A stretch of 64,000 bases of DNA from Podarcis raffonei (GCF_027172205.1 NC_070614.1:51834001-51898000), one strand, 5' to 3'. Positions 20,610-32,330 are shown, counted from the stretch's first letter. The notes: a model not told the origin generated them from the letters alone. Numbers and translations: made by a program.

Positions 20610-20918
20610 TGGGAAGGCAAACTAAGGCCCAATCGCCTTCTCAATCCAGCCAGCGGACAGTCCGTGAATCAGCGTGATTTTACATGAGTAGAATGTGTCC
20701 TTTTATTTAAAATGCATCTCTGGGTTATTTGTGGGGCCTGCCTGGTGTTTTTACATGAGTAGAATGTGTGCTTTTATTTAAAGTGCATCTCTGGGTTATT
20801 TGTGGGGCATAGGAATTCGTTCATTTTTATTTATTTTTTCAAAATTTAGTCTGGCCCCCCCCACAAGGTCTGAGGGACAGTGGACCAGCCCCCTGCTGAA
20901 AAAGTCTGCTGACCCCTG
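20610..20918 (-). mobile_element. hAT MITE (CAGGGGTCAGCAA family), two 71-bp units
   Basis: Reverse orientation: GGCAAACTAAGGCCCAATCG at the left, GTCTGCTGACCCCTG at the right. The GTGGGGC landmark falls at 20731 and 20802, a 71-bp period with two units. Confidence 0.75.
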
Positions 20919-20945
20919 CTCTAACCACTACACCCCACTGCCTTC

Positions 20946-21270
20946 CTAGAGTCCTTCTGCTGTGGGGAAGCTCTAGAAATTAAGTAGGTAAATGAATATG
21001 GGGAAAGCAAAACGCCACTTAGAAAAGATCTGGAATATTTTCCTTGACGCTTGCAGTTGCTTTATTCCAGATGGTTTTATTTGATGTTTAACGTGCTGCA
21101 AACCGCTTTGAGATCGTTTCGTTAAACTGTACAGGGGTAGAGAAATGAAATGGAAAACAACAACAACATTGCTTTGGAGCTTCTGTTTGTGTGTTTACCT
21201 TTAAATATTGTCGCGCCGCTTTAGTGGCTCTCAAAGTACAAGAGGAGAAAGACAATGGGTCTTTCTGAGT
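20946..21270. other. ZBTB4 intron 1, AT-rich, no element recognised
   Basis: TTTTATTTGATGTTTAACGT and AACCGCTTTGAGATCG near 21080-21120 look like an eroded SINE or LINE tail; otherwise nothing is assigned. Confidence 0.4.
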
Positions 21271-21560
21271 AAAGGTAAAGGGACTCCTGACCATTAGGTC
21301 CAGTCACCATTAGGTCCAGTCATCTCGCTTTACTGGCCGAGGGAGCCGGCGTACAGCTTCTGGGTCATGTGGCCAGCATGACTAAGCAGCGCACAAAAAC
21401 GCCGTTTACCTTCCCGCCAGAGCGGTACCTATTTATCTACTTGCACTTTGACGTGCTTTCGAACTGCTAGGCGCTCCCGTTGCGGGCATTCGAAACGCCA
21501 ACCTTCTGATCAGCAAGTCCTAGGCTCTGTGGTTTAACCCACAGCGCCACCTGCGTCCCT
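21271..21560 (-). mobile_element. Sauria SINE
   Basis: Reverse copy with internal losses and a local duplication of CCATTAGGTCCAGTC at 21290-21320. Confidence 0.88.
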
Positions 21561-21810
21561 ACTCTGGGTAGATCCATATAAAGTACTAAACCCAAGTTAG
21601 CATTGTCCCTTAATTTCAGCAGGCGTATTCTAAGAAGCATCGGCTGCCACCCAAAAATACAGAACGAAACAAGTCGCTTTTTTACTTTAAAATAAACCTC
21701 TGTTTACAAAACAACATGCTTTGTTACTTGTAGGTAAAGTTGTTAATTGTGCATACTCATTGCTCAGAGGGGCAATTCAGTGCATTACTGAGTTGTGTAT
21801 TTTGGCCAGG

Positions 21811-21843
<33 letters not shown>

Positions 21844-21854
21844 CCTGGTCTGGT

Positions 21855-22205
21855 GGCATGGGTGGCGCTGTGGGTTGAACCACAGAGCCTAGGACTTGCG
21901 GATCAGAAGGTCGGTGGTTTGAATCCCCGCGACGGGGTGAGCTCCCGCTGCTCGGTCCCTGCTCCTGCCAACCTAGCAGTTCGAAAGCACGTCAAAGTGC
22001 AAGTAGATAAATAGGTTCCGCTTTAGCAGGAATGTAAACGGCATTTCCGTGCGCTGCTCTGGTTCGCCAGAAGCGGCTTGGTCATGCTGGCCACATGACC
22101 CGGAAGCTGTACGCCGGCTCCTTCGGCCAATAAAGCGAGATGAGCGCCGCAACCCCAGAGTCGTCCGCGACTGGACCTAATGGTCAGGGGTCCCTTTACC
22201 TTTAA
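21855..22205 (+). mobile_element. Sauria SINE
   Basis: Full length. Target duplication ACCTGGTCTGG on both sides (about 21843 and 22206). A (TG)n(AG)n tract lies just to the left at 21811-21842. Confidence 0.92.
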
Positions 22206-22689
22206 CCTGGTCTGGAGGGAGGCGATGATTTTGCTTGAGGGGTGTGTGGTCCTTGCTATTTCAAGGCCCATGCCCTCCCCACCACCATCTGGTTGCACAA
22301 GGCCGCAGGTTGTAGCTCAATCCCAGTCGCCTTTCAGAACATTTCTGGGTCACTCTCCTTCCCTTTATTCCCACGCCCAATGATGGAATGCATGTTTCTG
22401 CATCCCCATGTGCTGTGCTAGCGCATTGCCGCTGGGTGAAGATTTTGGGTGCTGCAAGCACCTTAAGGCATTCCAGTACGCGACAGCATCATTTGCGGGC
22501 CCTCGGAAGGCTTTTTGTGGCAGAGAGATCTTGCAATCCCTGGGTTGTTTTTCATTTTTAGCACATTCCTTGCACTGGGTTCGCTGTGGGGATTGCCTGT
22601 GGAAATGTGCAAACAGGCCTATTGCTGTGGTTTTTATTTTTAACGCTGCGCACATCCATAGAACACCGAGTGTGTTTTCTTAGGCAGTT

Positions 22690-22880
22690 TTTCTTTAGTC
22701 CCTGTAAAAAACGGGGGCCGCGGTGGCGTGTTGCGTTGGAGGAGACGAAGGAACTAGCATGACGTCATGGACGACTTGGCCAATCACAGCTCAGATCACG
22801 CTTCCGTGCCTTTGCTCTCTGACGTACGCATTGGCTACGGTTGTCATGAGTCTGCGCTGACATTTGCTTTTATTTCTCCC
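22690..22880. promoter_or_regulatory. Promoter-like cluster in ZBTB4 intron 1
   Basis: A perfect CRE, TGACGTCA at 22760-22767, a CCAAT box at 22780-22784, a second CCAAT on the other strand at 22830-22834 and a half CRE (TGACGT at 22820) lie within about 75 bp in a locally CpG-rich stretch. No start site or exon can be shown. It could be an alternative promoter, an enhancer, or an old viral or transposon promoter. Confidence 0.45.
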
Positions 22881-23558
22881 AAATAAGCAGTTGTGTCAAT
22901 ATCCCCAGGAGCCTTTCATCCCTTTTTCCAGGACCTGAGTTCGAGATCTTGCAGCTATGCAGCAGGACCTCTCCTGCCCCCCCTCAGAGCTGTTGGCTGT
23001 TGCCCATGAGGACTCCAAGCCTCTGTCAGGGTCGCAAGCGACTTCCTTTGCCGAGGAAAAAGAGCCGAAGTGTTTGGTGTTTCTATGACGACGCCTGGTG
23101 TTGTTTTTCGGTTAATGATTTGCGAGCGCTCGGCTACTTCCTTTGGCTTTGGAAGCGATTTTCTTGTCTTTGCTTGAAAGGGAAAAATAATCCGTCAGAA
23201 TTATTTATTAGCTCCAGAACAGCATCGGCTGGACTCTGCCTGACGCACAGGCGGCTGTCCATCAACACCCCCCTTCCACCTTAACTACAGCGGACTTGCA
23301 CCCCTTGCAATTTCCCCTCTGATGCATGCAAATGCATACTTGTTTTTTCACATACACCCCCCCCGATTTGACTCGGCGCTTCGCCAGAATTGTACCCGAC
23401 TGCGCCACTTAGCGCATGTGCCCTAACACTTTTTCTGAACCCTTGCCCTCTGCACTGCAGTGAACTCAGATCTAAGACCTCTCCCATCAGACTGTGGCTG
23501 TAAGATGCGCAGAAAAACTCTGACGGCCTTCTTTTTGTGCGGCTATGACGATGCACAT

Positions 23559-24003
23559 TGTTGTTGTTGTTTAGTCGGTTAGTCGTGTCCGACTCTTCGT
23601 GACTTCCTGGACCAGAGCACGCCAGGCCCTCCTGTCTTCCACTGCCTCCCGCAGTTTGGTCAAACTCATACTGGTAGCTTCGAGAACACTGTCCCACCAT
23701 CTCGTCCTCCGTCGTCCCCTTCTCCTTGGGCCCTCCATCTTTCCCAACATCAGGGTCTTTTCCAGGGAGTCTTCTCTTCTCATGAGGTGCCCAAAGTCTT
23801 GGAGCCTCAGCTTCAGGATCTGTCCTTCCAGTGAGCACTCAGGGCTGATTTCCTTCAGAATGGAGAGGTTTGATCTTCTTGCAGTCCATGGGACTCTCAA
23901 GAGTCTCCTCCAGCACCAGAATTCAAAAGCATCAATTCTTCGGCGATCAGCCTTCTTTATGGTCCAGCTCTCACTTCCATACATCACTACTGGGAAAACC
24001 ATA
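23559..24003 (-). mobile_element. BovB (RTE) LINE 3' end
   Basis: The minus strand encodes the BovB ORF2 C-terminus: MVFPVVMYGSESWTIKKADR, RIDAFEFWCWRRLLRVPWTA, SNLSILKEISPECSLEGQ, FGHLMRREDSLEKTLMLG and AWRALVQEVTKSRTRLTD, then a tail of CAA repeats. It is the likely mobilising partner of the Sauria SINEs. Four copies here are close in sequence (others near 31571, 37143 and 62052). Confidence 0.93.
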
Positions 24004-25920
24004 GCACCGTTATATTCCAGATTTCCTGCAAAATCGACACAGGATGCAACCCTCTCACTCTCCTCTTCTCCTCCAGTCCCCAGAAGCGCACCCTCCGAGA
24101 TATCTGCCTGCGCCTGACATACTCCATCCTGGCCGTTGTCATCTCGCGCTCCCGACCACATTGCCCGTTCTGGAATCGCATCATGCCCGCTGTGCACCAG
24201 GCGTAGAAACCCCGCTTCCTTTGGCGCTGCTGAGGGCTCCCCGCGCAGGCCGAATCCAACCGAGTGACGCTTCTTGGCCTCTCGGCCTGACCCACATACC
24301 CAAACAGCGTCTTACTTTCTCCCTATGGGCACATAACACCCGCCGTTTTGCAGAGGAATGCGCAACTGCGCAGCCCCCCCTTCTGCAGTTGACACCCAAG
24401 ACACCTGAAGCCCCTTTCGGCCCGACGGTGTCGGTGTGGCGGATCTCGTCCCCGTCTTTGGTTACGTCCATCTGTAACACCCAACTGCAGAATCCTGACA
24501 CACGCAGGCTGACGCAGGCCGATCGCAGCGATCCTCGCGCCCCGGCCTGTTGCGCAGCAAAGGTTACCCTGCCTGGACCCGCCAGGCAGTGACTTTGGGA
24601 GGCTGTGGCCTCTCTGGCAGCCAGGAAGGGCTTTTTATTTCTCTCTCCTCTTCCGCCCTCTCTGTCCGCCTGCCTTTCTGCATTCCTCTACTGCTAAGCC
24701 AGGGAGGAGGATGTTAACACAAGGCAGTCGGCGCTGCTGAGATCACAGGCTCTCCGGAAATGGCAGAGGATCGGGTTCCTTCGGCTGCGCAAGCTCGGAG
24801 GCTCAGCTCTCCCCACCGCTCGCGGGGAAACATGGTGGGGGCTTCGATTCCGGGAGGGGAAATATGTGGGGTAGGCAGCACCTAGGATATCCCTTGACTT
24901 TGGGGTTTTCTGAAAGCGGAGTGGGGTGGTTGTTTGGTGGGAAGGGAGCCAGGGCTTGAGATCCCGCAGCGAAAGGGAATTTGAATCTTGTGTTTACAAG
25001 CAGAATTGAACCCAGGCCTGCTGGAGTCGCAGCAAGGCCTTCTGAGTGTTCTGGATTTGAATCCAGGGCTTCGTTTTAGAGGGGCAGGCAGTCGTTTGTG
25101 GCCCAAAGCTAGTGGAAAACTGGTCCCCCTTCCTCTGTGAATGCTGCGCAGAAGAGGCAGCCAGAAAGATGGGGAAAGGGAGGACCGAATTTCCCCCTGC
25201 TCTGAGCCACACAACCTTAAAAAAAAAGTCCGCAAATCTGTGCTCAAAGGGGAACAGAAATAGCAACTTGGCAAGCTGGTGACATCCTTTATTTTATTTT
25301 AAGGTTTCTGGATTTTTCAGGAGGCGGAACGTAAGAGCAATTGAGGCTTCCAGCCTCTCTCGCTGTTCGCTCCCAGTATCTACCATTTAATTAGACATCT
25401 ATACGTGACTCTTTTCATGAGTAATCGAAATGTACTGAAACCTGTAAGTTTGGGCTGGAAGGTGTTAATCACAAAGTCCTTTTAATTGTGCGAATAGGGG
25501 CAATTTTTCCATGATGTACGTATGAGGAACGGATACAACTTTTCTGCCGAAATGGCCGGCAAGCATTCAGGGAAAGATGATGAAAGCAAGGATTGGTTGT
25601 TGTTGTTTTTAAAAAAGAGTGACGCTGTGGAAAAATACAAGCGCTTAAAATATTTTTAAATGCAGTGGGTATTGTTTTTGATCTTATTTCTCTCTTCAGT
25701 CAGAAGTAACAGGAATGGCACGTTAAAAAGATAAGTCCTCGTTGATACTGCTAACTGTCATATTTGACAGAGGGGAAACTGAGAATTTCAAACCTTCGTA
25801 AGCTTTTTCTTCCTTGGAAGAATAGTCAGTCACGCACTCGGTTTTTTTTGTTGTTTTTTTTAAATAAAGCAAGTTTCTAGTTCTGATGAATAGGGGGGGG
25901 GGAGAAATATTTGAATTCAT
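24004..25920. other. ZBTB4 intron 1, repeat-poor
   Basis: About 1.9 kb without a recognised transposon. The part at 25380-25560 is AT-rich (CCATTTAATTAGACATCTAT, TTTTCATGAGTAATCG) and could be conserved noncoding DNA. No exon recognised. Confidence 0.45.
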
Positions 25921-25924
25921 TCCT

Positions 25925-25990
25925 GCGCCTTATAGACCACGGCTTTGGCTGGGGAGGGCGGGATATAAATAAAATTTTATTATTATTATT
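25925..25990 (+). mobile_element. L2-clade LINE tail
   Basis: GGCTTTGGCTGGGGAGGGCG, GGATATAAATAAAATTTT and an ATT run. Confidence 0.65.
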
Positions 25991-26056
25991 GAATCAAAGA
26001 ATCGCAGCTAGATTGAGGGGTTAGTGTGTTTTATGGAGGGTGCTAGGAAGCGACTA

Positions 26057-26473
26057 CAGTCATACCTCGGGATAAATGTGCTTCAAGTTAAGTACCGTAT
26101 TTTTCGCTCTATAACACGCACCCGACCATAACACGCACGTAGTTTTTAGAGGAGGAAAATCCGTAGGCATGCCATCCATAGGCATTCCCTCCATAACACG
26201 CACAGACATTTCCCCTTACTTTATAGGAGGAAAAAAGTGAGTGTTATGGTGCAAAAAATACGGTATTTTCGGGTTGCGCTCCGCGGCGACCCGGAAGTAA
26301 TGGAGCGCGTCACTTCTGGGTTTCGCCACGCGCGCATGGGCAGATGGTCAAAATGACATCTCGCGCATGCACGGAAGCAGCGAAAAGCGACCCACGCATA
26401 CGCAGATTGTGTTCGCTTCAGGATGCGAACAGGGCTCCGGAACGGATCCCATTCGCATCCCGAGGTACCACTG
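26057..26473. mobile_element. TA-flanked Tigger-like MITE (family B, long form)
   Basis: Ends CAGTCATACCTCGGG and CCCGAGGTACCACTG, TA on both sides. The inside has GCGACCCGGAAGTAATGGAG and GCGCATGCACGG, shared with 57348-57585. A family A MITE lies within it. Confidence 0.75.
26095..26263. mobile_element. TA-flanked MITE (family A) nested in family B
   Basis: CCGTATTTTTCGCTCTATAA at the left, GCAAAAAATACGG at the right, TA on both sides (26093-26094, 26264-26265). In this copy many AAGACGCAC motifs read AACACGCAC. Confidence 0.75.
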
Positions 26474-26774
26474 TATTCCAGGGATCAGCAAGGTTTATCT
26501 TGCCTGGGCCAGATTGGTCCCGCGGAGATCCCTCCTTGGGCCGGATCACGTGTGTGTGTGAATGTGTGATTTCCGGCACGTGCGCAGACGCGATTTCCGG
26601 CACCGTAGAAGTGAGTCCCTGTGCTGCGGTTTAGCTCAGGGCGTGAGCGGTCAGCTCGGTTTGGGGGCGGCTCAGGGGCCAGTCAGATGACCTCCGGGGC
26701 CGCTTCTGGCCCATGGGCCTTCGGTTGCTGACCCCTGGCCTAATCCATCCCCTCTTGAGGCCTGGGATCCTGTT

Positions 26775-26874
26775 CACAGCTGCCAACTTTTCCCTTTTCT
26801 TGCGAGGAATCCTATTCGGAATGAGGGGATTTCCCTTAAAAAAAGGGAAACGTTGACAGCTGTGATCCTGTTTC
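26775..26874. mobile_element. Short hAT-like MITE with exact 8-bp duplication
   Basis: CACAGCTGCCAACTTTTCCC at the left and GGGAAACGTTGACAGCTGTG at the right; ATCCTGTT occurs exactly on both sides (26767-26774 and 26875-26882), the hAT target size. Confidence 0.75.
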
Positions 26875-27670
26875 TGACCCCAAATGCAACAGAGCCTCAA
26901 CTCTGCCCGCCGTTTGACCATTTCTGCCCTCTTTTTCAAAAAATAATAATCCAAAACTGAAACAAAAAGCTGCATGGGTTTTAAGGGAAGGTTCCTTTCC
27001 TAGCGGCAGAATTTAAAGTGTGTTGGGCACAGGGATAGCAAACAGTTTAAATTTGGGGTAACGCATCGTCTCTTTCTTTCCACCCAGAGGGTCCTGTTCA
27101 GGTGGATTTGGAGACAGCATCTTGAGCGACAGGAACACAGACACCCAGTAGATGTGGTCTACTCGTGTAGGTAAGGATGACGTCCATCACCCTTCCTTTC
27201 TATTGGGTCTCCCTGGGGTGCTGTCAGAGGGAAAAAGGTGCTGGCCGGGGCTTCTGGGAATCGTAGTTCAAACCACCTGGAGGGTGCCAGGTGTGGGGAA
27301 GAAGGTCTCCATGGAAACGCCACCACGCTTCCCTCTTCCGGTCGCCATAGCGACAGCGGCTGTATCTAGGCCAGTCACCACCCCATCTGTGTCTCCGCGG
27401 CAACGGTGCCTGGATCTAGGCCAGCCCCTGCTTCTAGCTCTGGTCCCCATGGCAACCGCCGTCGGGTTGCCATGACTCGGCTCGGCCTCTTTCTAGAACG
27501 TTCCGTTTGGCTCGTTGCCTCCTTCTAGAACATTCCGTTTGGCTCGCCATTTTTCAACCCATGGGTTGGTTTCCAAGTCTGCCCGGCCTGAAAGTTGCCT
27601 TGCAAAACAGCCTTCCCCACATTAAAAGTCTCCTTGGCTGGATGGTCTAGGCCACAGAACTGGCTCTGCA
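26875..27670. other. ZBTB4 intron 1, no gene recognised
   Basis: Includes a worn MITE-like piece near 27240-27300 (TTCTGGGAATCGTAGTTCAA) and repeated CTTTCTAGAACGTTCCGTTT / CTTCTAGAACATTCCGTTTG units at about 27489 and 27519. Confidence 0.45.
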
Positions 27671-27830
27671 GATAATAATAATAATAATAATAATCTTATT
27701 TATATCCCGCCCTCCCCAGCCAAGACCGGGCTCAGGGCGGCTAACACACAATATAAAAACAAATTGATTGAAATGCAACTTAAAAACAAGATTAAAATAC
27801 AATATTAAAATACAGCCTCATTTCAATGGA
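27671..27830 (-). mobile_element. L2-clade LINE tail
   Basis: TAA run, then ATCCCGCCCTCCCCAGCCAA and GACCGGGCTCAGGGCGGCTA: reverse form of the second subfamily. Confidence 0.75.
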
Positions 27831-28402
27831 AACTCAAATCAAAAACTTTTTTGGGCATGAATGTTGGACGCCATCTTCCGGGGCCGCACTCCCGCGGGAG
27901 TCATGGGACTCGCATTTTGCGACGCCAGGCTTTTTCTGTGCGCTGAAATTGTGGGAGAGGACAGTGCCCAAGACGGGCCTCTGTGCTCTCGCAGGGGGAA
28001 AAACAGGATGCCTTGGGGTGTTTTTGTCCAGGACAATTGTTTGGGTATGGACTCCCATCAGCCCCATGGCCAGTAGTTAGCAAAGATGGGCGCTGGAGTC
28101 CAGCCATATCTGTAGGGCCAGACATTCCCTGTCTCTGGTCTGGAAGCGTTTGATTCTTGAGATTGTCTGGGCCAAATTTGGATTAACGGAGTCCTGTCTA
28201 TGCCTGTCCAGGCATCTTAACCCCTAATATATTTCCATCGTTGGGCCCTCAACCCTTTCTGCTGGCCTTCATATTTCCACAGAGACTGAATTGTCTGGTT
28301 CTTCGTTGAACTCCGAATCGCTCACAGTTTTTAGGTTTTTTTGAAGAAAAGGATGAGGAGTAAAAGTGCTTTTACTGCTTTTCTGTGCCCTTTAATTGCT
28401 CA

Positions 28403-28447
<45 letters not shown>

Positions 28448-28552
28448 TTTTACCCCGCCCTCCCCAGCCAAGACCGGGCCCAGGGCGGCTAACACCAGAT
28501 ATAAAAACAATTGATTAAAATACAACTTAAAAACAAGATTAAAATACAACAT
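28403..28552 (-). mobile_element. L2-clade LINE tail
   Basis: TAA run of about 45 bp, then ACCCCGCCCTCCCCAGCCAA. Confidence 0.75.
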
Positions 28553-28692
28553 TAGAATCCTAGAATTGGAAGGGATCCCAAGGGTCATCTAGTCCAACCC
28601 CATGCAATGCAGAAATTCTGCCAACAGTCATCCCTGGGTGGGCTTGAACCACCAACCTTCTGGTTAACAGCCAGATTCGCTGATCCACTACA
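28553..28692 (-). mobile_element. tRNA-derived SINE with CR1-like tail
   Basis: AGAATTGGAAGGGATCCCAA, GGTCATCTAGTCCAACCCCA then GGGCTTGAACCACCAACCTT, reverse strand. Confidence 0.6.
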
Positions 28693-28771
28693 ACAAAAGG
28701 TTTTTTTGTTTCTCTGCCCTGGAGGGTCCCCACCCCAAGTTTGCAGCCTCTTAGCCTCTTAATATTTGTTC

Positions 28772-29126
28772 GGGACGCGGGTGGCGCTGTGGGTTAAACC
28801 ACAGAGCCTAGGACTTGCCGATCAGAAGGTTGGCAGTTCGAATCCCCGCGTTGGGGTGAGCTCCTGTTGCTCGGTCCCTGCTCCTGCCAACCTAGCAGTC
28901 CGAAAGCATGCCAGTGCAAGTAGATCAATAGGTAACGCTCCGGCGGGAAGGTAAACGGCGTTTCCGTGCGCTGCTCTGGTTCGCCAGAAGCGGCTTAGTC
29001 ATGCTGGCCACATGACCTGTACGCTGTACGCCGGCTCCCTCGGCCAATAAAGCGAGATGAGCGCTGCAACCCCAGAGTCGGCCACGACTGGACCTAATGG
29101 TTGGGGTCCCTTTACCTTTACCTTTT
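28772..29126 (+). mobile_element. Sauria SINE
   Basis: Full length, ending CCCTTTACCTTTACC. Flanks TTAATATTTGTTC and TTAATATTTATTTGTTC look like the target duplication. Confidence 0.93.
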
Positions 29127-29525
29127 AATATTTATTTGTTCAGCCCCATCAGCATACAAGGCCGATCTGTTAGAGTTGCATAGATCCCTTTCCTCCCGGA
29201 GCTAAATTACAAACAGAAATGGACTTTTAACGGGAGGAACCTATACAAATTAAATGTTTCGTGTGGGACCTGGAGTGAGGTGTCCAGAGGCTCTGACTCC
29301 AGTCTCGGGCTTCCTATCTTGATGAGACATAAGGCCATTTGGCGGCCGTTTTTATTGATCTGTTTTGGTTGTCATGCGGCTGGCTGCAGGGTGGCCATAG
29401 CCATCTCAGCCCTTCCCAATTGTACGAAGAGCTTGCCTTTTCCTTTTCAAAAAAGAACGAGACCTCGTTGCGTTTGGGAGGGTGACTGCTACATTCGGGG
29501 TTTTTTTGTTTTGTTTTGTTTTTAT

Positions 29526-29532
<7 letters not shown>

Positions 29533-29562
<30 letters not shown>
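29533..29562. repeat. (TA)n microsatellite
   Basis: About 28 bp of TA repeats in a T-rich stretch (29495-29640) that may be an A-rich retroelement tail on the minus strand. Confidence 0.8.
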
Positions 29563-29567
<5 letters not shown>

Positions 29568-29734
29568 TTTTATTGTTTTTTTAAACATATCATTTCCAAC
29601 CATCATGTAACATAACTTCTTATCTTATACAATATTTTAGACTCCTCTGATGATCTTTCATTCTTTATCACTTATTCTGCATTTCTTAATTTCTCTGTTA
29701 CTCTTAATTATCATTAACTAATAACTCTCCACCC

Positions 29735-30080
29735 GGGATGCGGGTGGCGCTGTGGGTTAAACCAGAGCCTAGGACTTGCCGATCAGAAGGTTGGCGGTTC
29801 GAATCCCCGCTACGGGGTGAGCTTCCGTTGCTCGGTCCCAGCTCCTGCCAACCTAGCAGTTCGAAAGCACGTCAAAGTGCAAGTAGATCAATAGGTACCG
29901 CTCCGGCGGGAAGGTAAACGGTGTTTCCGTGCGCTGCTCTGGTTTGCCAGAAGCAGCTTAGTCCTGCTGGCCACACGACCCGGAAGCTGTACGCCGTCTC
30001 CCTCGGCCAATAAAGCGAGATGAGCGCCGCAACCCCAGAGTCAGCCACGACTGGACCTAGTGGTCAGGGGTCCCTTTACC
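29735..30080 (+). mobile_element. Sauria SINE
   Basis: Full length. Target duplication TAATAACTCTCC at about 29719 and again after 30080. Confidence 0.93.
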
Positions 30081-30274
30081 GTAATAACTCTCCTCATAGT
30101 CTTTCTTGCAATATTTCAAATAGTCCTCTTTACAAAACGTCTTGCGGTCCTACTAGCGTAATCGGTTCATTACAATTACTTTTGTTTTGTTTTCTTAATG
30201 GGGAAAACTGAGGCAGAGAGTGGAGGGAGGGGGAATGAATTTTGAGACGGCAGCAGTGGGAACTTGTCCAAAAG

Positions 30275-30606
30275 GCCCTAGGACTTGCCGATTGTATGGT
30301 CGGCGGTTCGAATCCCTGCGACGGGGTGAGCTCCCGTTGTTCGGTCCCTGCTCCTGCCCACCTAGCAGTTCGAAAGCACCCCCAAGTGCAAGTAGATAAA
30401 TAGGTACCGCTTTATAGCGGGAAGGTAAACGGCGTTTCCGTGTGCTGCGCTGGTGCTGGCTCGCCAGAGCAGCTTCGTCATGCTGGCCACATGACCCAGA
30501 AGCTGTCTCCGGACAGCGCTGGCTCCCGGCCTCTTAAGTGAGATGGGCGCACAACCCTAGAGTCGGACACGACTGGCCCGTACGGGCAGGGGTACCTTTA
30601 CCTTTA
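30275..30606 (+). mobile_element. Sauria SINE, divergent subtype
   Basis: 5' truncated. It differs from the other copies in its 3' half, with CTCCGGACAGCGCTGGCTCC and GACTGGCCCGTACGGGCAGG in place of the GTACGCCGGCTCCCTC and GGACCTAATGGTCAGG blocks. This looks closer to the general squamate consensus as I remember it, so it may be an older subfamily. Confidence 0.8.
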
Positions 30607-31560
30607 AGAATGCGGGGTGGCTTGTGAAAAGGGCCTCTGAGCATGTGTGAATTGCATTTCCCATTTCCACAAGCCTGCGCACGTCTGGGATTTCTAGAGG
30701 GTGAGGCTGCCTCCACCAAGACACTTGAAACGAAATATACAGATTTTTCCTGTTTCATCCTTGCAACTTCCCCTGCACGGCAGGCTTGGATTCCCCAAGT
30801 GGCTGAAGGTCACAAAGTGAGGATTTCAAACCAGGCTCAAGAACCCAACATTTTAGGAGATTAAAATTGGAGCAGAGACTTGGTGGCAAGTCTCAAAATC
30901 CCTCGGAGCCTGCGGCAAAACGTAGGAACCTATGGATTTTCCAGCCTCGGGACAGAGGTCCTTCTCCTTCCACTGAGCACAGTGACTTTGGTAGGTTTTT
31001 AGAAACCCGCACGCAAGTCGGAAAGGCAGATTTGCCAACTCGGTGCCCATCGCGGGGTTCGGACTGCAACTCCCAGCCAGCACAGTGGACGAGAGTTGCA
31101 GTCCTAAAATATCTGGTGGGCAAAGGTTGCAGCAGTAGGCTGGTCCAGGTGAGGGTCTTTTTTTCTATCCTGGCCTTTTTCTTTCTCTGTCTCCAGTGCA
31201 CAGACCCAACATTGCAGTCCTCCTCTTTCCACCCCCCCCCTCCAGCCTCTTCCAGGCTGCCGTGCCGGTCCCTGCAATCTGCTGACCTCAGCCTTTGTGA
31301 CTCAGACCCGCAGAAATCCATCCTGCTTCGCATCTTGTTTACGATCCGCCAGCCTTTCCCTCTCCCCACCGTCGCAGAGCCCTGTTTCGGTTGCAGCACC
31401 CTGGACTGCAGGCGGACGGAAGTGGCGAGCGAGGCAAATCAGGTTTATTGCTTCCCTTCCCGCGACCGTTCCATTTGGGGGGGGCACGCGTTCATTTCCA
31501 CGTTCGGGGCAGAGAGAAAATGCAGTGTCCATGGAAGGGTCGCCCTCCGGATAGGATGGT
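30607..31560. other. ZBTB4 intron 1, no gene recognised
   Basis: A 248-codon plus-strand frame and a 168-codon minus-strand frame overlap at 30867-31613; neither shows a domain. ACTGCAACTCCCAGCCAGCA near 31065 is a worn MITE-like palindrome. Confidence 0.45.
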
Positions 31561-31570
31561 TACGGGGACC

Positions 31571-31971
31571 CTTGTTGTTGTTTAGTCGTTTAGTCATGTC
31601 CGCCTCTTCGTGACCCCCTGGACCAGAGCACGCCAGGCCCTCCTGTCTTCCACTGCCTCCCGCAGTTTGGTCAAACTCATGCTGGTCGCTTCGAGAACAC
31701 CGTCCCACCATCTCATTCTCCGTCGTCCCCTTCTCCTTGCGCCCTCCATCTTTCCCAGCATCAGGGTCTTCTCCAGGGAGTCTTCTCTTCTCATGAGGAG
31801 GCCAAAGTCTTGGAGCCTCAGCTTCAGGATCTGTCCTTCCAGTGAGCACTCAGGGCTGATTTCCTTCAGAATGGAGAGGTTTGATCTCTTGCAGTCCATG
31901 GGACTCTCAAGAGTCTCCTCCAGCACCGAATTCAAAAGCATCCATTCTTCGGCGATCAGCCTTCTTTATGG
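31571..31971 (-). mobile_element. BovB LINE 3' end
   Basis: Exact 10-bp target duplication TACGGGGACC at 31561-31570 and 31972-31981. The minus strand encodes SNLSILKEISPECSLEGQ and FGLLMRREDSLEKTLMLG. Confidence 0.93.
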
Positions 31972-32216
31972 TACGGGGACCGTACCCAACCCTATTGAAT
32001 ATATGGACTTTATTCTGCTCTACCTTTCTCTCTCTCTGATGTATTTACAGATGTTCTCTGAGCTTCAGGTCTCAGGTGCTGGCAATATAAGGGCATGTTC
32101 CGCCGGGCATGTGCAGAGTGTATTTCAGCCCTGAAGGCAAAGCCTCCTAGCTCCTGTGGGGCAGAGCTCAGGGAGGCAAAGTGGTTCTTTGTTACTCTCA
32201 CCCTACATCTCTTCAA

Positions 32217-32330
32217 CATTATTATTATTATTAATATTAATATTTCCTGCCCATCTGGGGTGGCTTCAAGCACGTATAAAGAACATAATAAAGCATCAAA
32301 CCTTAAAAACCTCCCAAAATAATAATAATT
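32217..32330 (-). mobile_element. L2-like LINE tail
   Basis: ATT run then TTCCTGCCCATCTGGGGTGG and CACGTATAAAGAACATAATA; worn. Confidence 0.5.

Larger units (their letters stand above)
20330..20945 (-). mobile_element. MIR-like SINE split by two MITEs
   Basis: Reverse SINE with GTCGCCCAGGGAGCCTCATG, GATTTGAACCCTCGTCTCCC and CCGACACTCTAACC at 20380-20460, ending CTCTAACCACTACACCCCAC at about 20918-20940. Two MITEs lie side by side at its CTCTAACC site. Confidence 0.7.

Noticed and set aside
23599-24117. Plus-strand frames of about 172-179 codons at 23.6, 31.6 and 62.1 kb
   Set aside because: They are the antisense of BovB ORF2, whose real reading is on the minus strand.
28403-28448. AAT/ATT microsatellites as independent repeats or CRISPR-like arrays
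   Set aside because: Nearly all are the 3' tails of L2-clade insertions; there is no spacer-repeat structure anywhere in the window.
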